NCBI RefSeq assembly: GCF_038002345.1
Contig: NZ_JBBOCJ010000001.1
Span: 3,782,001 to 3,846,000, forward strand
Source: Paenibacillus sp. FSL M7-0420
GTDB taxonomy: Bacteria; Bacillota; Bacilli; Paenibacillales; Paenibacillaceae
Direction: 5' to 3'
DNA length: 64,000 nucleotides
Every line of letters starts with the position of its first letter. Within the stretch, counting starts at the first letter, position 1. The notes below the pieces were generated by a model. The model made no database searches, was not told the origin of the DNA, and was given only the letters and a program-made list of their open reading frames with translations. Shown piece by piece: positions 43,597-53,040 of this stretch. The translations under genes and the position numbers were made by a program.

Positions 43597-44019
43597 TTAG
43601 TATACTGCCGGACAATCTCCCTGTGTCGGAGTGAAGAAGCAGTGAGCCTTGTAGCGTCCGGTATTCTGCTGATTGTACCAGGTCCCCGGACAGTCGCCGA
43701 CAGGGCGGAAGAACCAGAGCGCATTCGAGGCCGGCCAGGTTCGCTCCCCGGCAATCGCACGTTTCGCGAGCCGGATATCGGCTTCCCGCGCCCGTTGATA
43801 GAAGTATCCCTTCTGCGGGGCTTCGAAGCCGCCGGGGCTCTGGTACACCATGTCGTTCACACTGCGGATGTTGTTGAAATCCAGACAATTGCCAAGAATC
43901 CGGTTCACGCCGACATTGCCGACCATCAGCATGCCTGACTCTCCATCCTCTTCAGCCTCTGCCCGCATCAGCCGTGCAAGCACTCTTACGTCCTCCGAGT
44001 TTGTTTTGATGACAGCCAC
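43597..44019 (-). CDS. cwlJ: Spore cortex hydrolase CwlJ
   Basis: Cell-wall hydrolase of the SleB/CwlJ fold that breaks down spore cortex at germination. A single 140-residue catalytic domain without signal peptide, as usual for CwlJ: VLARLMRAEAEEDGESGMLM (catalytic Glu), VGNVGVNRI and NALWFFRPVGDCPGTWY. It is followed by gerQ. Late-sporulation transcription is expected; no promoter was assigned. Confidence 0.9.
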   Translation of the reverse strand: MAVIKTNSEDVRVLARLMRAEAEEDGESGMLMVGNVGVNRILGNCLDFNNIRSVNDMVYQSPGGFEAPQKGYFYQRAREADIRLAKRAIAGERTWPASNALWFFRPVGDCPGTWYNQQNTGRYKAHCFFTPTQGDCPAVY

Positions 44020-44189
44020 GCGTTCTCCTCCTTACATTCATTTCATAGACGGGTGTAGCTATGCAGACTATGTGATTCTCCGTTGTTCTTTTGCTGCTCG
44101 CTGTATTGTATGTGTATTCGCCCAGGAGGTGACAGTCTGCGCCCAATTTGCTGTTTCCTCTTCTTCCGTCTCTATGCCGGATACACGCA

Positions 44190-44224
44190 AAAACCCCCTT
44201 GCTCCACAGCGGGAACCAAGGGGT
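44190..44224 (-). terminator. Terminator of the DUF2500 gene
   Basis: CCCCTTG pairs with CAAGGGG and GTTTTTGC follows on the minus strand. Confidence 0.75.
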
Positions 44225-44257
44225 CCTATCACCATCTATAATACATTGCCATCTTAG

Positions 44258-44656
44258 CTACTCCGCCGTGGAGTAGTGAGGACGCCGCTGAAAGCCATGA
44301 TACCGTGTCCCCTGATACGTCAGTATGCCTTGATCCCCCTCAGCGCTCATCCCGTATTCCTGTCCCTCCACCTTGAATTCCCTGCGCACCCCATCCTCAG
44401 CTTCATAGGTAAGATAGTAGGTGGTGCTGGTCCGGCTGGAGAGACTATCCTCCTGGGACTGCTGCTGGCGCACTTCGGTCCGCTTGCTCACGATACGGGC
44501 GGGAATGGACTGCAGGGGGGCTTTATTGTTCCGGCTCCACTGAAGCAATCCCCGGCCCGCAGACACAGCGATGATCCCCAGGACCAGAGCGAGAAAGACC
44601 GGCAATACCGTTCCTGTAAAATCGAACAGCCAGGATGGATCACTCCCCGTTCCCAT
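44258..44656 (-). CDS. DUF2500 family membrane-anchored protein
   Basis: A 132-residue protein with one N-terminal helix (TVLPVFLALVLGIIAVSAG) and a small beta domain of the DUF2500 type: SIPARIVSKRTEVRQQQ, STTYYLTYEAEDGVRREFKV and GDQGILTYQGTRYHGFQR. The function of this family is unknown. It is monocistronic, lying between a Cys-rich small gene upstream and cwlJ downstream, each with its own terminator. Confidence 0.8.
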   Translation of the reverse strand: MGTGSDPSWLFDFTGTVLPVFLALVLGIIAVSAGRGLLQWSRNNKAPLQSIPARIVSKRTEVRQQQSQEDSLSSRTSTTYYLTYEAEDGVRREFKVEGQEYGMSAEGDQGILTYQGTRYHGFQRRPHYSTAE

Positions 44657-44759
44657 TGTCTCTTCCCCCTTATTCCCAAGTAGTTAGCACACCTGCCCAT
44701 ATAGGCTTCTCTACATGTATATGCCTCTTGTCTGTCTGGCAGCACCGGTACACACGGCA

Positions 44760-44806
44760 AAAAGACCATTCAGGCTCCGGTACTTCCGGGAACTTAAATG
44801 GTCTTC
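44760..44806 (-). terminator. Terminator of the Cys-rich 58-residue gene
   Basis: AAGACCATT pairs with AATGGTCTT, with inner CCGG pairs, and TTTTTGCC follows on the minus strand. Confidence 0.8.
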
Positions 44807-44830
44807 TATAATACCCGATTGGCGGTTACA

Positions 44831-45007
44831 TTAAGCATGTACGAGGTCTAAGAGTTGTCTGGTTTCGTTCGTTTCTTCCGGCATCATACCGTTCTCTGCC
44901 CAGCAGGCTTTGCATTGTTCTTCAGTCTGGCACAGATGAGCGTCATCGCAGTTGTAGCACAGTTGCATCAGGTTTCTAGTCATATAATCCGTTTCAAAAG
45001 TTGTCAT
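44831..45007 (-). CDS. Cys-rich small protein (58 residues)
   Basis: A short gene, MTTFETDYMTRNLMQLCYNC then DDAHLCQTEEQCKACWAENG and an acidic tail ending DLVHA. Cysteines fall as CYNC, C, C and C, suggesting a zinc-binding knuckle. GAGGAGAG lies six bases before the ATG and a clear terminator follows, so it is very likely real. I do not recognise a family. It is isolated, with about 215 bases of AT-rich DNA upstream. Confidence 0.8.
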   Translation of the reverse strand: MTTFETDYMTRNLMQLCYNCDDAHLCQTEEQCKACWAENGMMPEETNETRQLLDLVHA

Positions 45008-45185
45008 TGTAATCTCTCCTCTTCGGGTTGGAAGTTTGTGAAAAAAGTAACTTGTTCTCTATGTGTTAAATATATCACAGGATTCAAAGTTTGTCATGTG
45101 ATTTTTTTCACATTTTTAAAGAAAATTTTAAATAAGATTTTTCCTTATATTGTAGAGGCCTTTAAACAGATTTAATGTGAAAAAA

Positions 45186-45215
45186 AGAGGCTGTCCGTCA
45201 GAACGGACAACCTCT
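45186..45215 (-). terminator. Terminator of the BNR-repeat lipoprotein gene
   Basis: AGAGG and TGTCCGT pair with ACGGACA and CCTCT; TTTTTTT follows on the minus strand, nine bases after the gene. Confidence 0.85.
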
Positions 45216-45224
45216 TGTACAGTA

Positions 45225-46517
45225 TTACATTACACGCCAGCTCTCGCCGCCGTTAGTGGTCTGAAGCAGGATCGACTTGCGGTCCTCCTCCTTCGAGATC
45301 AGCAGCCAGCCGACATCACTTGAAATGAACTGCAGCTTCACTACCTCCGGATACTCCAGGAGCTTGGATTGAAGCACCGTGCTGGCCGGGAGGGCCGTCC
45401 AGGTCACTCCTTGATTCACCGTCTTATAGAGCAAATTACCTTCCAGCGACCAGCCTGTCATAGAATTCAGGAAGTCAGGTGCCACATTCCGGTTCATGCC
45501 GGACAGCGCCGGCCGCCCGAATGTGGTGAATTTCCAGTTCTCTCCCCCATTGGCGGTAAAATAGCCGTTAAAGGTCATGCTGCCTTCCTTTTCCTTCTGA
45601 CAGCCGACCGGCATCCAGCCCCCCGCTGCATGTTCTCCGAAGAATTCAGGGACACCTGTAACCACCCGGTCACATCCGGCAAAGCTGTCATTGACCAGGA
45701 ATTCCGAACCCGATACCCATGTCGCTCCTCCGTCCCTCGTCATATAAATCTTGGGCAGAGCGCCGGTCTGCAGCATAACAAACCCCCGGCTCTCGTCATT
45801 AAAGATCATCCCGGTCGTTACCCCCGCATGCGGAATGGAACTAGTCGGCAGATTCGGATTATACTGCTCATTCTGCATCACCAGATTCCAGGTGGCTCCG
45901 CCATCCTTGGTAGCGTACAAGGCTTTGCTCTCTTTGGTCGCACTTGCATCCCACTTGGTCATCAGCCAGCCGCTGCGGCTAGAGCTGAAATAGATGGAGG
46001 ACAGCTTGTTGGAATCGGGGAACGCTGAGATCTGCCAGCTGTGTCCACCGTCTGTGGTACGCAGCACCACGGTCTCGGTGGAGCCGAACGAGCTGCGGAT
46101 GATCCAGCCATGCTCGGGGTCGGTGAAAAAAATCTCTTTGCCGTAGACCGGATTGCTTAGAAATTGTACATTCGTAGCTGGAGAGATATTCGCCCAGGTC
46201 TTGCCGTTATTGAGCGTCATGTACATTCGAAGCTCGTTGCGCGTTACCCCCCAGGCTAGTCCTGCTGAGGGGTTGAGCAGCCGGAAATCGGTCAGCCGCG
46301 TCTGAATCTGGTATTTCTTTGCATTTTCGGGTTCGACATTCTTGTTATCCGGGGTAATGACTGTAATCATCTGCCCTTCTTCCGGCGCTTCAGTCGGCTG
46401 AGGAGGCCGGGTAGCCTCCGGCGGAGGGGCGGACGAGCAAGCCGAGAGAATCAGCAGAGTCATAAGAAGCATCAACGCCACTCTTAGAACCTTGGAACAT
46501 GAAGCTTTGGCTGACAA
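45225..46517 (-). CDS. Lipoprotein with seven BNR/Asp-box repeats
   Basis: An exported 430-residue lipoprotein: signal VALMLLMTLLILSACSSAPP, a Pro/Glu linker, then a beta-propeller with the Asp-box pattern repeated seven times (NNGKTW, TDGGHSW, KDGGATW, RDGGATW, ANGGENW, NQGVTW, TNGGESW). Similar folds occur in sialidases and in Ycf48-like assembly factors; no catalytic sialidase residues are evident, so a binding or structural role is as likely. The start is TTG at 46517. It is 40 bases behind the amino acid permease gene, same strand. Confidence 0.8.
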   Translation of the reverse strand: MSAKASCSKVLRVALMLLMTLLILSACSSAPPPEATRPPQPTEAPEEGQMITVITPDNKNVEPENAKKYQIQTRLTDFRLLNPSAGLAWGVTRNELRMYMTLNNGKTWANISPATNVQFLSNPVYGKEIFFTDPEHGWIIRSSFGSTETVVLRTTDGGHSWQISAFPDSNKLSSIYFSSSRSGWLMTKWDASATKESKALYATKDGGATWNLVMQNEQYNPNLPTSSIPHAGVTTGMIFNDESRGFVMLQTGALPKIYMTRDGGATWVSGSEFLVNDSFAGCDRVVTGVPEFFGEHAAGGWMPVGCQKEKEGSMTFNGYFTANGGENWKFTTFGRPALSGMNRNVAPDFLNSMTGWSLEGNLLYKTVNQGVTWTALPASTVLQSKLLEYPEVVKLQFISSDVGWLLISKEEDRKSILLQTTNGGESWRVM

Positions 46518-46557
46518 TGCTCTCTCTCCTTTTCTGCATTAATGAGTATTTAAAAGA

Positions 46558-47943
46558 TTATTTCTTCGTATTCAGATTACTGCGTTTGTAGCCGTACAAT
46601 GAGTAAATTACCAGTCCGAACGCAACCCAGATGATGAAGCCAATCCAGGTCTCTCTGCCGAGATTATACATTAAGTAGCCGCAGGCTGCCGCACTAAGGA
46701 GTGGAACCAGCGGAACCCAAGGAACCCGGAAGCCTCTGCGGAGATCTGTCTTCGTCCGGCGGAGCATAATGACCCCGAGAGACACAACCAGGAAGGCAAA
46801 TAAGGTGCCGATACTCGTCAGATTCGCCAGCCTGTCCAGCGGTACGAAGCCGGTAAGCACAGCGATCAGGCTGCCCACCATCCAGGTACTGCGCACCGGG
46901 GTATGCGTTGTGGCGCTAACCTTGGACAAGCTCTTCGGCAGCAGGCCGTCTCGCGAGATAGCGAACAGCAAGCGGGTCTGGCCGAACAGCATAACCAGCA
47001 GAACGGTCGTCATTCCGGCAATCGCCCCGATGGAGATCAGTCCGGCAATCATATTCTGGCCCACGAACCGCAGCGCAAAGGATACCGGATCGCTGACATT
47101 CAGGCTCTGATAAGGAACAATGCCCGTCAGGACCAAGGATACGGCGATATATAAAACTGTACAGATAGCAAGGGATGAGATAATCCCGATTGGAAGATCG
47201 CGCTGCGGACGCTTCACTTCTTCTGCGGCGGTTGAAATGGCATCAAAGCCGATATAGGCAAAAAATACAGTGGCCGCTCCGTTCATCACGCCATGAATCC
47301 CGAACGGCAGGAAGGGCGTCCAGTTCTCCGGCTTCACATAGAAAATACCGGTGATGATGAACAGCAGCACCACGGATATCTTAATGGCGACCATCACTGC
47401 GTTGAAGCGGGCGGTCTCCTTGACCCCCCGTGTCAGCAGATAGGAGATCAGCAGGATAATGATGACGGCAGGCAAATTGATGAATGTTCCCTTATCCGCA
47501 TTATACGCTCCAGACAAAGCTGTGGGCAAATGTATCCCGAAGCCCTCCAGCAGACCCTGGAAATAACCGGACCATCCGCTGCTTACCGCTGCGGCGGCAA
47601 CCCCGTATTCCAGGACAAGATCCCAGCCGAGCACCCAGGCCAGCAATTCGCCGAAGGCCACATAGCTGTAGGCATAGGCGCTGCCGGATACCGGCAGGGT
47701 CGATGCAAATTCAGAGTAGCACAAGGCGGACAGTACGCAGGCAATCCCCGCGATGATGAAGGACAGCACCAGTCCCGGTCCGGCATGCTCCGCAGCAGCC
47801 ACACCTGTCATTACAAAGATCCCGGTGCCGATGATGGCTCCTACCCCAAGCATCGTCAAATCCAAGGCGCCCAGTGTCTTGCTAAGCTTCTCCGCTCCGG
47901 CATTCTGGGGAATAGCCAGCGGTTTTTTGCGGAATAAATCCAT
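46558..47943 (-). CDS. APC family amino acid permease (cationic amino acid type, YfnA-like)
   Basis: A 461-residue, 12-helix permease: LTMLGVGAIIGTGIFVMTGVAAA in helix 1 (substrate GxG loop), SGSAYAYSYVAFGELLAWVLGW, and FFAYIGFDAISTAAEEVKRPQRDLP, the signature of the cationic amino acid transporter group. The substrate is not proven. The ATG at 47943 has AGGAG 12 bases upstream. It is divergent from ldh. Confidence 0.87.
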   Translation of the reverse strand: MDLFRKKPLAIPQNAGAEKLSKTLGALDLTMLGVGAIIGTGIFVMTGVAAAEHAGPGLVLSFIIAGIACVLSALCYSEFASTLPVSGSAYAYSYVAFGELLAWVLGWDLVLEYGVAAAAVSSGWSGYFQGLLEGFGIHLPTALSGAYNADKGTFINLPAVIIILLISYLLTRGVKETARFNAVMVAIKISVVLLFIITGIFYVKPENWTPFLPFGIHGVMNGAATVFFAYIGFDAISTAAEEVKRPQRDLPIGIISSLAICTVLYIAVSLVLTGIVPYQSLNVSDPVSFALRFVGQNMIAGLISIGAIAGMTTVLLVMLFGQTRLLFAISRDGLLPKSLSKVSATTHTPVRSTWMVGSLIAVLTGFVPLDRLANLTSIGTLFAFLVVSLGVIMLRRTKTDLRRGFRVPWVPLVPLLSAAACGYLMYNLGRETWIGFIIWVAFGLVIYSLYGYKRSNLNTKK

Positions 47944-48142
47944 ACTTCAGTTCGCTCCTGTCAAGTGGTTGAGTGGATAACAGAAAAATCGTTGTTAGCT
48001 TACCCTATTTCGGGTAATGGATGAAATACGGACAGCTTGAAAACACTATCCCTAGCGATTATGATGGATAAGATTGGACAGCAAGTGGAATGGCTCTGCC
48101 TTCCTTATATTACCAAAATACAAATGCTGGAGGAGATTTAAC

Positions 48143-49066
48143 ATGGCCCCATTTAAGCCCAATCGTGTTGTAGTCATCGGTACCGGTGCAGTCGGAACCA
48201 CTACAGCCTATACGCTGCTGCTGCGTAAGCGCATGCCCGAGCTTGTACTGATCGATGTGAACCACCAGAAGGCGCTTGGTGAAGCGCTGGATATGAACCA
48301 TGGTATGCCTTTTGTAGGAGGCGTGAAGCTTTGGGCCGGTACCTATGAGGATTGCCGCGAAGCCGACATTATTATCGTCACTGCCGGAGCCTCCCAGAAG
48401 CCTGGTGAAACCCGGATCGACCTGCTCCGCAAGAACATCTCGATCTTCAAAGATATCATCCAGAAAATCACGAAATACAACCATCACGCGATCCTGCTGA
48501 TTGCGACCAATCCGGTCGATATCCTGGCGTACGCCACCCTGAAGATCAGCGGCTTCGACCGCAGACGGGTTATCGGCTCAGGAACGGTACTGGACAGTGC
48601 CCGCTTCCGTTACCTGATCGGGAAGCACAAGGAGATTGACCCGCGCAGCATCCATGGACAGATCATCGGGGAGCATGGCGATTCCGAGCTGCCGGTCTGG
48701 AGTCTCGCCAATGTCGCCGGGATTGATCTGGGCTTCGATGAAGACGAACGCAAAGAAATCTTCGAGGATACGAAGAATGCAGCTTACGAGATTATCGATG
48801 CCAAGGGATCGACCTCCTACGCCATCGCGCTTGCACTGGACCGCATTGTATCGTCCATCCTGAACAATGAAGGCTCCGTTCTGAATGTATCTACATTACT
48901 GAACAACTACAACGGCGTCTCCGATGTGTTCCTCGGCGCTCCGTGTGTTGTGGACCGCTCCGGTGTGCGTGAGGTGCTTGATCTTCCGCTCAGCGAAGAA
49001 GAACAGAGCTTATTCCAGCAGTCCGGTGACAAGCTCAAGAGTGAAATCGCCAAGCTGGAGCTATAA
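48143..49066 (+). CDS. ldh: L-lactate dehydrogenase
   Basis: Reduces pyruvate to L-lactate with NADH. Residues 13-18 give the NAD motif GTGAVG; the specificity loop region follows QKPGETRIDLL; then come IATNPVDILAYA, the Arg of SGTVLDSARFR, and the active-site block IIGEHGDSELPVW. The 307-residue length is typical. The ATG at 48143 has GGAGGAG; an ATG at 48074 in frame lacks one. No Rex operator was recognised upstream. A strong terminator follows. Confidence 0.93.
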   Translation: MAPFKPNRVVVIGTGAVGTTTAYTLLLRKRMPELVLIDVNHQKALGEALDMNHGMPFVGGVKLWAGTYEDCREADIIIVTAGASQKPGETRIDLLRKNISIFKDIIQKITKYNHHAILLIATNPVDILAYATLKISGFDRRRVIGSGTVLDSARFRYLIGKHKEIDPRSIHGQIIGEHGDSELPVWSLANVAGIDLGFDEDERKEIFEDTKNAAYEIIDAKGSTSYAIALALDRIVSSILNNEGSVLNVSTLLNNYNGVSDVFLGAPCVVDRSGVREVLDLPLSEEEQSLFQQSGDKLKSEIAKLEL

Positions 49067-49084
49067 TTCCAGCCGGAATGAGCC

Positions 49085-49120
49085 GGCCGCCAATCCGCAG
49101 GGATTGGCGGCCTTTTTTTT
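49085..49120 (+). terminator. Terminator of ldh
   Basis: GGCCGCCAATCC pairs perfectly with GGATTGGCGGCC and eight T residues follow. Confidence 0.95.
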
Positions 49121-49190
49121 GAAATCTAAGCATTGAAATCTAAGCATTGAAATCTAAGCATTGAAATCTAAGCATTGAAATCTAAGCATC
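49121..49190. repeat. Five tandem copies of a 14-base sequence
   Basis: GAAATCTAAGCATT is repeated from 49121 at 14-base steps; four copies are exact and the fifth ends in C. It begins at the last T of the ldh terminator. Such perfect short repeats may vary in number between strains. From 49191 to 49390 nothing further was seen. Confidence 0.95.
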
Positions 49191-49390
49191 CAAGCATTTA
49201 CAAGCCGCGAAGACGCGTTAAGCGGCTAAAGCGAATGTTGCGGTTGATTTCATGCCCCCGTTTTTCCCTTTCTCATGGTAGCAATTCAGAGACAAGTTGT
49301 CATCATAAAAATGCACATTCCATGTAATTTATGCGTTAGGGTTTGAACAAAAGTTCATAGTTCAAGTGATAATATTGCTAGACAGACGGA

Positions 49391-50320
49391 TTACAGGCTG
49401 CCGCTCAGCTTATCAGCACTGCTGATTTGCAGTCTGGACATCGCCTCTTCCTTCTCCCGGCTCGTGATATGCGTATAGACTGTAGTTGTCTGAATGGAAG
49501 AGTGACCCAGCAGCTCCTGCACCGTCCGCAGATCCGCGCCCTTGCGCAGCAGCATAGTGGCGAATGAATGCCGCAGCTTATGGCTCGAATAGGCACGCTG
49601 CTGGGAAGAGGGCAGCTCACTCTGGAAGCGGCTGAAGGTATCCGCAGCAATGCCCTGAATTCCCCGGATCGACAGTCTGCGGCCCTTCTGCGAGATGAAC
49701 ATGGCCTCTTCTTTGCTGCGCCAAGGGACCAGCCGGTCCGCAATCGCCTGATCGAGATACGGGGCTACATCCTCGGGAACCGGTATGCCCCGCCATTTGC
49801 GCCCTTTGCCGAAGACCCGCAGCGTGCGCCGGTCTACATTATAATCACTCAGATTCAGCGTATGTACTTCCCCTACCCGCAGCCCCATATAGGACATAAG
49901 CAGGAAGACCGCCAGATTGCGGCTTCTGTACTTGCCGTCCACCGCCGAGAGGAACCGCCCCAGCTCTTGCTCCTCCAGATAGACCGGCTCACGGTTTTTG
50001 TCGGTCTTGGATTTCTTGATCCCTGCCGCCGGGTTAATAGATAACAGCTCCAGCTCGGACAGTGCCTTGAACAGACAGTTAACCGAGGCGTGCTTGCGGT
50101 TACGGGTGGCATCGCTGACTCCCCGCTCACGGACCGAGGTCAGGTAGGACACCACATGCAGCTTCTTAACCGCTCCCAGCTCCTTGCCGTTCAGATGGTC
50201 CAGGAATTCCCGCACATCAGCAAGGTAGGATTTCTGGGTATGTGCTGTATAACCAGCGTCCTTCATCCAGATCAGGAAGGCCTCCAGCTCTTCTTCGTAT
50301 GTTAGTTCCAGCTCATTCAT
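49391..50320 (-). CDS. Tyrosine recombinase (XerC/XerD-like integrase family)
   Basis: A 309-residue site-specific recombinase: N-terminal SAM-like core-binding domain ([33 protein letters not shown]) and a catalytic domain with all active residues: Arg in [12 protein letters not shown], Lys in [17 protein letters not shown] (HxxR), His in [10 protein letters not shown] and the Tyr in VYTHI. The start at 50320 has GGGAGGGG seven bases upstream. No dif-like site, excisionase or phage genes are near, so a housekeeping or domesticated Xer is as likely as a mobile-element integrase. Confidence 0.85.
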   Translation of the reverse strand: MNELELTYEEELEAFLIWMKDAGYTAHTQKSYLADVREFLDHLNGKELGAVKKLHVVSYLTSVRERGVSDATRNRKHASVNCLFKALSELELLSINPAAGIKKSKTDKNREPVYLEEQELGRFLSAVDGKYRSRNLAVFLLMSYMGLRVGEVHTLNLSDYNVDRRTLRVFGKGRKWRGIPVPEDVAPYLDQAIADRLVPWRSKEEAMFISQKGRRLSIRGIQGIAADTFSRFQSELPSSQQRAYSSHKLRHSFATMLLRKGADLRTVQELLGHSSIQTTTVYTHITSREKEEAMSRLQISSADKLSGSL

Positions 50321-50355
50321 GATCTGTCCCCTCCCTCTTAAGTACAACTATTATA

Positions 50356-51267
50356 TCATTCCTCCACAGTAGCTTCCCTCCATCCGGCAGCATGCTTCCC
50401 TACCATTCTGAGGAATTCACTGAGCGCAGGAGACTTCCATTTCTTGTTATGGTAAGCGATCTGGGTGGCCACCCGCTGCGACTGGTCATTCCAGTTCAGC
50501 CGGCCCAGCTTGCCTTCCGCCAGCTCGCGCTTCACCGTAATCTGCGGCAGAAAAGAGAGACCGAGTCCGGCCATCACGCACTGCTTGATTGCTTCAATGC
50601 TCCAGAACTCCAGATTCGGATCAGGAAACACACCGTGGCTGTTCAGATGACGTTCAAACAAGGTGCGGTAGGTGCAGCCCGCTTCGGTATGCAGAATCGT
50701 TACGTTCTTCAGCTGATACGGCTCCACTTCAGCAAGCTCCAGCAGCGGATGATCCAGCGGAGCCACCAGAGCCATGGCTTCATGGATCAGCGTCTCACAG
50801 TGCATATCCTTATACTCTGTTTCCGGCTGCAGCAGGAAGGCCAGATCCAGCTCCCCGGAGCGGATGAATTCGGTCAGCTCCCAGCAGGCCCCCGGCTTAA
50901 GGGTAATCTGCACCTGCGGATACCGGCTGCGGAAATCTTTGATAATTCCCGGAAGCCGGAAGGCCGCCAGGGATTCCGGTGCACCAATCCGCAGCGAACC
51001 GGCGATTTCGGTCTCAGACCGGAGGGCATTCTCAGCCATCGTGTGCATCTTGGAGATTTCCTGGGCATACGGCAGCAGGCGGCGGCCTGCATCCGTGAGC
51101 ATAATCTTTTTGCTGATCCGGTCGAACAGGGGTTGCCCCAGCTCTGCTTCCAGAGCCTGAATCTGTGCGGTAATGCTGGACTGGGCATAATCCAGCTTCT
51201 GCGCAGCGCGGGTAAAGCTTCCGGTCTCTACCACAACGAGAAAGGTGAACAGATGCTTCGATTCCAT
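50356..51267 (-). CDS. LysR family regulator divergent from an amino acid permease
   Basis: A 303-residue LysR regulator: helix-turn-helix GSFTRAAQKLDYAQSSITAQI, then effector domain GSLRIGAPESLAAFRLPGII, LDLAFLLQPETEYKDMHCETL, and MAGLGLSFLPQITVKRELAEG. It is the CysL/CbbR-like shape. The start at 51267 has AAGG six bases upstream. The permease gene starts 121 bases away on the other strand; LysR proteins commonly control the divergent gene, so that is the likely target. Confidence 0.87.
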   Translation of the reverse strand: MESKHLFTFLVVVETGSFTRAAQKLDYAQSSITAQIQALEAELGQPLFDRISKKIMLTDAGRRLLPYAQEISKMHTMAENALRSETEIAGSLRIGAPESLAAFRLPGIIKDFRSRYPQVQITLKPGACWELTEFIRSGELDLAFLLQPETEYKDMHCETLIHEAMALVAPLDHPLLELAEVEPYQLKNVTILHTEAGCTYRTLFERHLNSHGVFPDPNLEFWSIEAIKQCVMAGLGLSFLPQITVKRELAEGKLGRLNWNDQSQRVATQIAYHNKKWKSPALSEFLRMVGKHAAGWREATVEE

Positions 51268-51387
51268 AGCGGACCTTCCTTTGATCCATCGGTTTTTTGA
51301 ATGGATGTTATTTGATAATTCCGTTTTTCCAATGGATCTATTATCTGATACTCTAGAACTAAATACAAGGAAAGCGGGATTATACAT

Positions 51388-52662
51388 ATGAAGAAACACA
51401 CCTCGTTACAACGTACCATCGGCATGCCTCAGGCCATTGCCTTATACATCGGGGCTGTCCTCGGTTCGGGGGTATTAATTGTCCCCGGACTGGCAGCCGA
51501 GATGGCTGGCCCAGCTTCGCTGCTGGCCTGGGGCTTCATGACCCTGCTCATTCTTCCGCTTGCCTTATCCATGGGCCTGCTCTCTGCCAAGTTCCCGAAC
51601 GCCGGAGGTGTCTCCCACTTCGTTACACTAGCCTTCGGGCCGAAGGCCGGGGCCCTTGTCGGATGGTTCTTCCTGATGTCCGTTCCGATCGGCGCACCGG
51701 TCGCTGCATTGACCGGTGCAGGATACATGACGGCAGCGATGGGCTGGGGCGATCCGGCCAGAATCGCCCTTGCCGCCGGGATGCTGGTAATCGGACTCCT
51801 AACGAACTGGATGGGTATGCAGGTCGCCGGTAAAGTGCAAATTGCTGTGGTGATCGCTATTATTGCCGTACTGGTCTTCTCTTTTGCCGCTGCGCTTCCG
51901 AGGATGGAGCGTGCCCACTTCACTCCGTTTGCGCCGCATGGCTGGATGAGTGTCGGGCAGGCGGCCGCTATCCTCTTCTGGTGCTTCATCGGCTGGGAAG
52001 CCGTCTCGCATCTGTCCGAAGAATTCAAGGAACCTGAGCGGGCTGCAGTCAAGGGTGTGACTATCGCTGCTGTAATTGTCGGCGTCCTGTATTTCCTCTC
52101 GGCACTTGCTACCGTAGGTACGCAGAGCTATCTGCACGGCGGGGCAGATAGCTCCCTGCTCTGGATCATCAGCCAGCCGCTGGGGGTGTGGGGCGGGTTC
52201 ATCGCCGGACTCACCGGTCTCTTCATCTGCACGGCGACGATCATTGCCTATGCTGGCGCGGCTTCACGCGTGGCGTATGCGTTGTCCCGGCAAGGCTATG
52301 CTCCCGGCTGGATGGGCCTTGTATCCAATCGGTATCAGACGCCTGTAGGGGCCATCGGCTTCCTGGCGCTCTGCTTCACCTTGATATTATCGCTCTACGG
52401 CAGCGGGTCGCTCTCGATAACGACACTAATCACCTTCCCCAACGCTACCTTCATTCTTACCTATATTGGGGGCTGCGCCGCCGGAATCCGCCTCTTGCGC
52501 GGTAGCCGTGCAGGCGTAACGATTAGTTGGATTTCTTTTGCCGCTACCCTGGCCGTGTTCCCGTTCACAGGCTGGGCGATTCTGTACCCGCTGCTGATTA
52601 CAGTGTTGTTTGCCGGGGTGGACTATTGGAGATACGGGGCAAAGCGTGTGGGGAAGCGGTGA
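51388..52662 (+). CDS. APC family amino acid transporter (YjeH-like)
   Basis: A 424-residue membrane protein with about 12 helices: IALYIGAVLGSGVLIVPGLA (helix 1 loop), NAGGVSHFVTLAFGPKAGALVGWFF and FWCFIGWEAVSHLSEEFKEPER, close to the E. coli YjeH group that exports methionine and branched-chain amino acids. Direction and substrate here are inferred. It is divergent from the LysR gene. No strong terminator follows; a structured repeat begins 38 bases downstream. Confidence 0.83.
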   Translation: MKKHTSLQRTIGMPQAIALYIGAVLGSGVLIVPGLAAEMAGPASLLAWGFMTLLILPLALSMGLLSAKFPNAGGVSHFVTLAFGPKAGALVGWFFLMSVPIGAPVAALTGAGYMTAAMGWGDPARIALAAGMLVIGLLTNWMGMQVAGKVQIAVVIAIIAVLVFSFAAALPRMERAHFTPFAPHGWMSVGQAAAILFWCFIGWEAVSHLSEEFKEPERAAVKGVTIAAVIVGVLYFLSALATVGTQSYLHGGADSSLLWIISQPLGVWGGFIAGLTGLFICTATIIAYAGAASRVAYALSRQGYAPGWMGLVSNRYQTPVGAIGFLALCFTLILSLYGSGSLSITTLITFPNATFILTYIGGCAAGIRLLRGSRAGVTISWISFAATLAVFPFTGWAILYPLLITVLFAGVDYWRYGAKRVGKR

Positions 52663-52699
52663 GGGGATTTTAATGCTACATACTTAAGGGCTGGACTCG

Positions 52700-52802
52700 A
52701 AGCTTGGTCGTCGCTGCGATGAACATTTGGCCCTCCGGCCGCTGCCCAATTTGGATTTCCTGATTATAACCGCTCTTCGCGGTAGAAATCCAAACCAAGC
52801 TT
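52700..52802. repeat. Nested inverted repeat, about 100 bases
   Basis: Outer arms AAGCTTGGT (52700-52708) and ACCAAGCTT (52794-52802), inner arms TTTGGATTTC (52750-52759) and GAAATCCAAA (52785-52794), and an innermost ACCGC/GCGGT stem make a branched cruciform. A further AGCTTTCC/GGAAAGCT hairpin follows at 52818-52836. The whole 52663-53102 region has no convincing gene; some frames are open, but none has a ribosome site or family pattern. Confidence 0.75.
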
Positions 52803-53040
52803 ATGCTTACGATGCGAGCTTTCCTGCGGAAAGCTTTCAGGCGGACGCTATCGCTCCTCCAGTTCCAAATTTCCCCTCCGCTTCTTTTTGCTTTTCGTTA
52901 TTTCTTAAGTGCATTAAAGAAAGTCACCTGCGGCTGCGCATCCAGCCCGTGTACCTGCATGCCTGCACATTGTCTTACATCTGGCCTGCACGCCTCCGCA
53001 CTGCCCAACGTGTTCGTAAAATTCTTCTACAACCACAAAC

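Noticed and set aside
49391..50320. Integrative element around the tyrosine recombinase
   Set aside because: Neighbours are ordinary chromosomal genes, with no tRNA, direct repeats or phage/conjugation genes visible.
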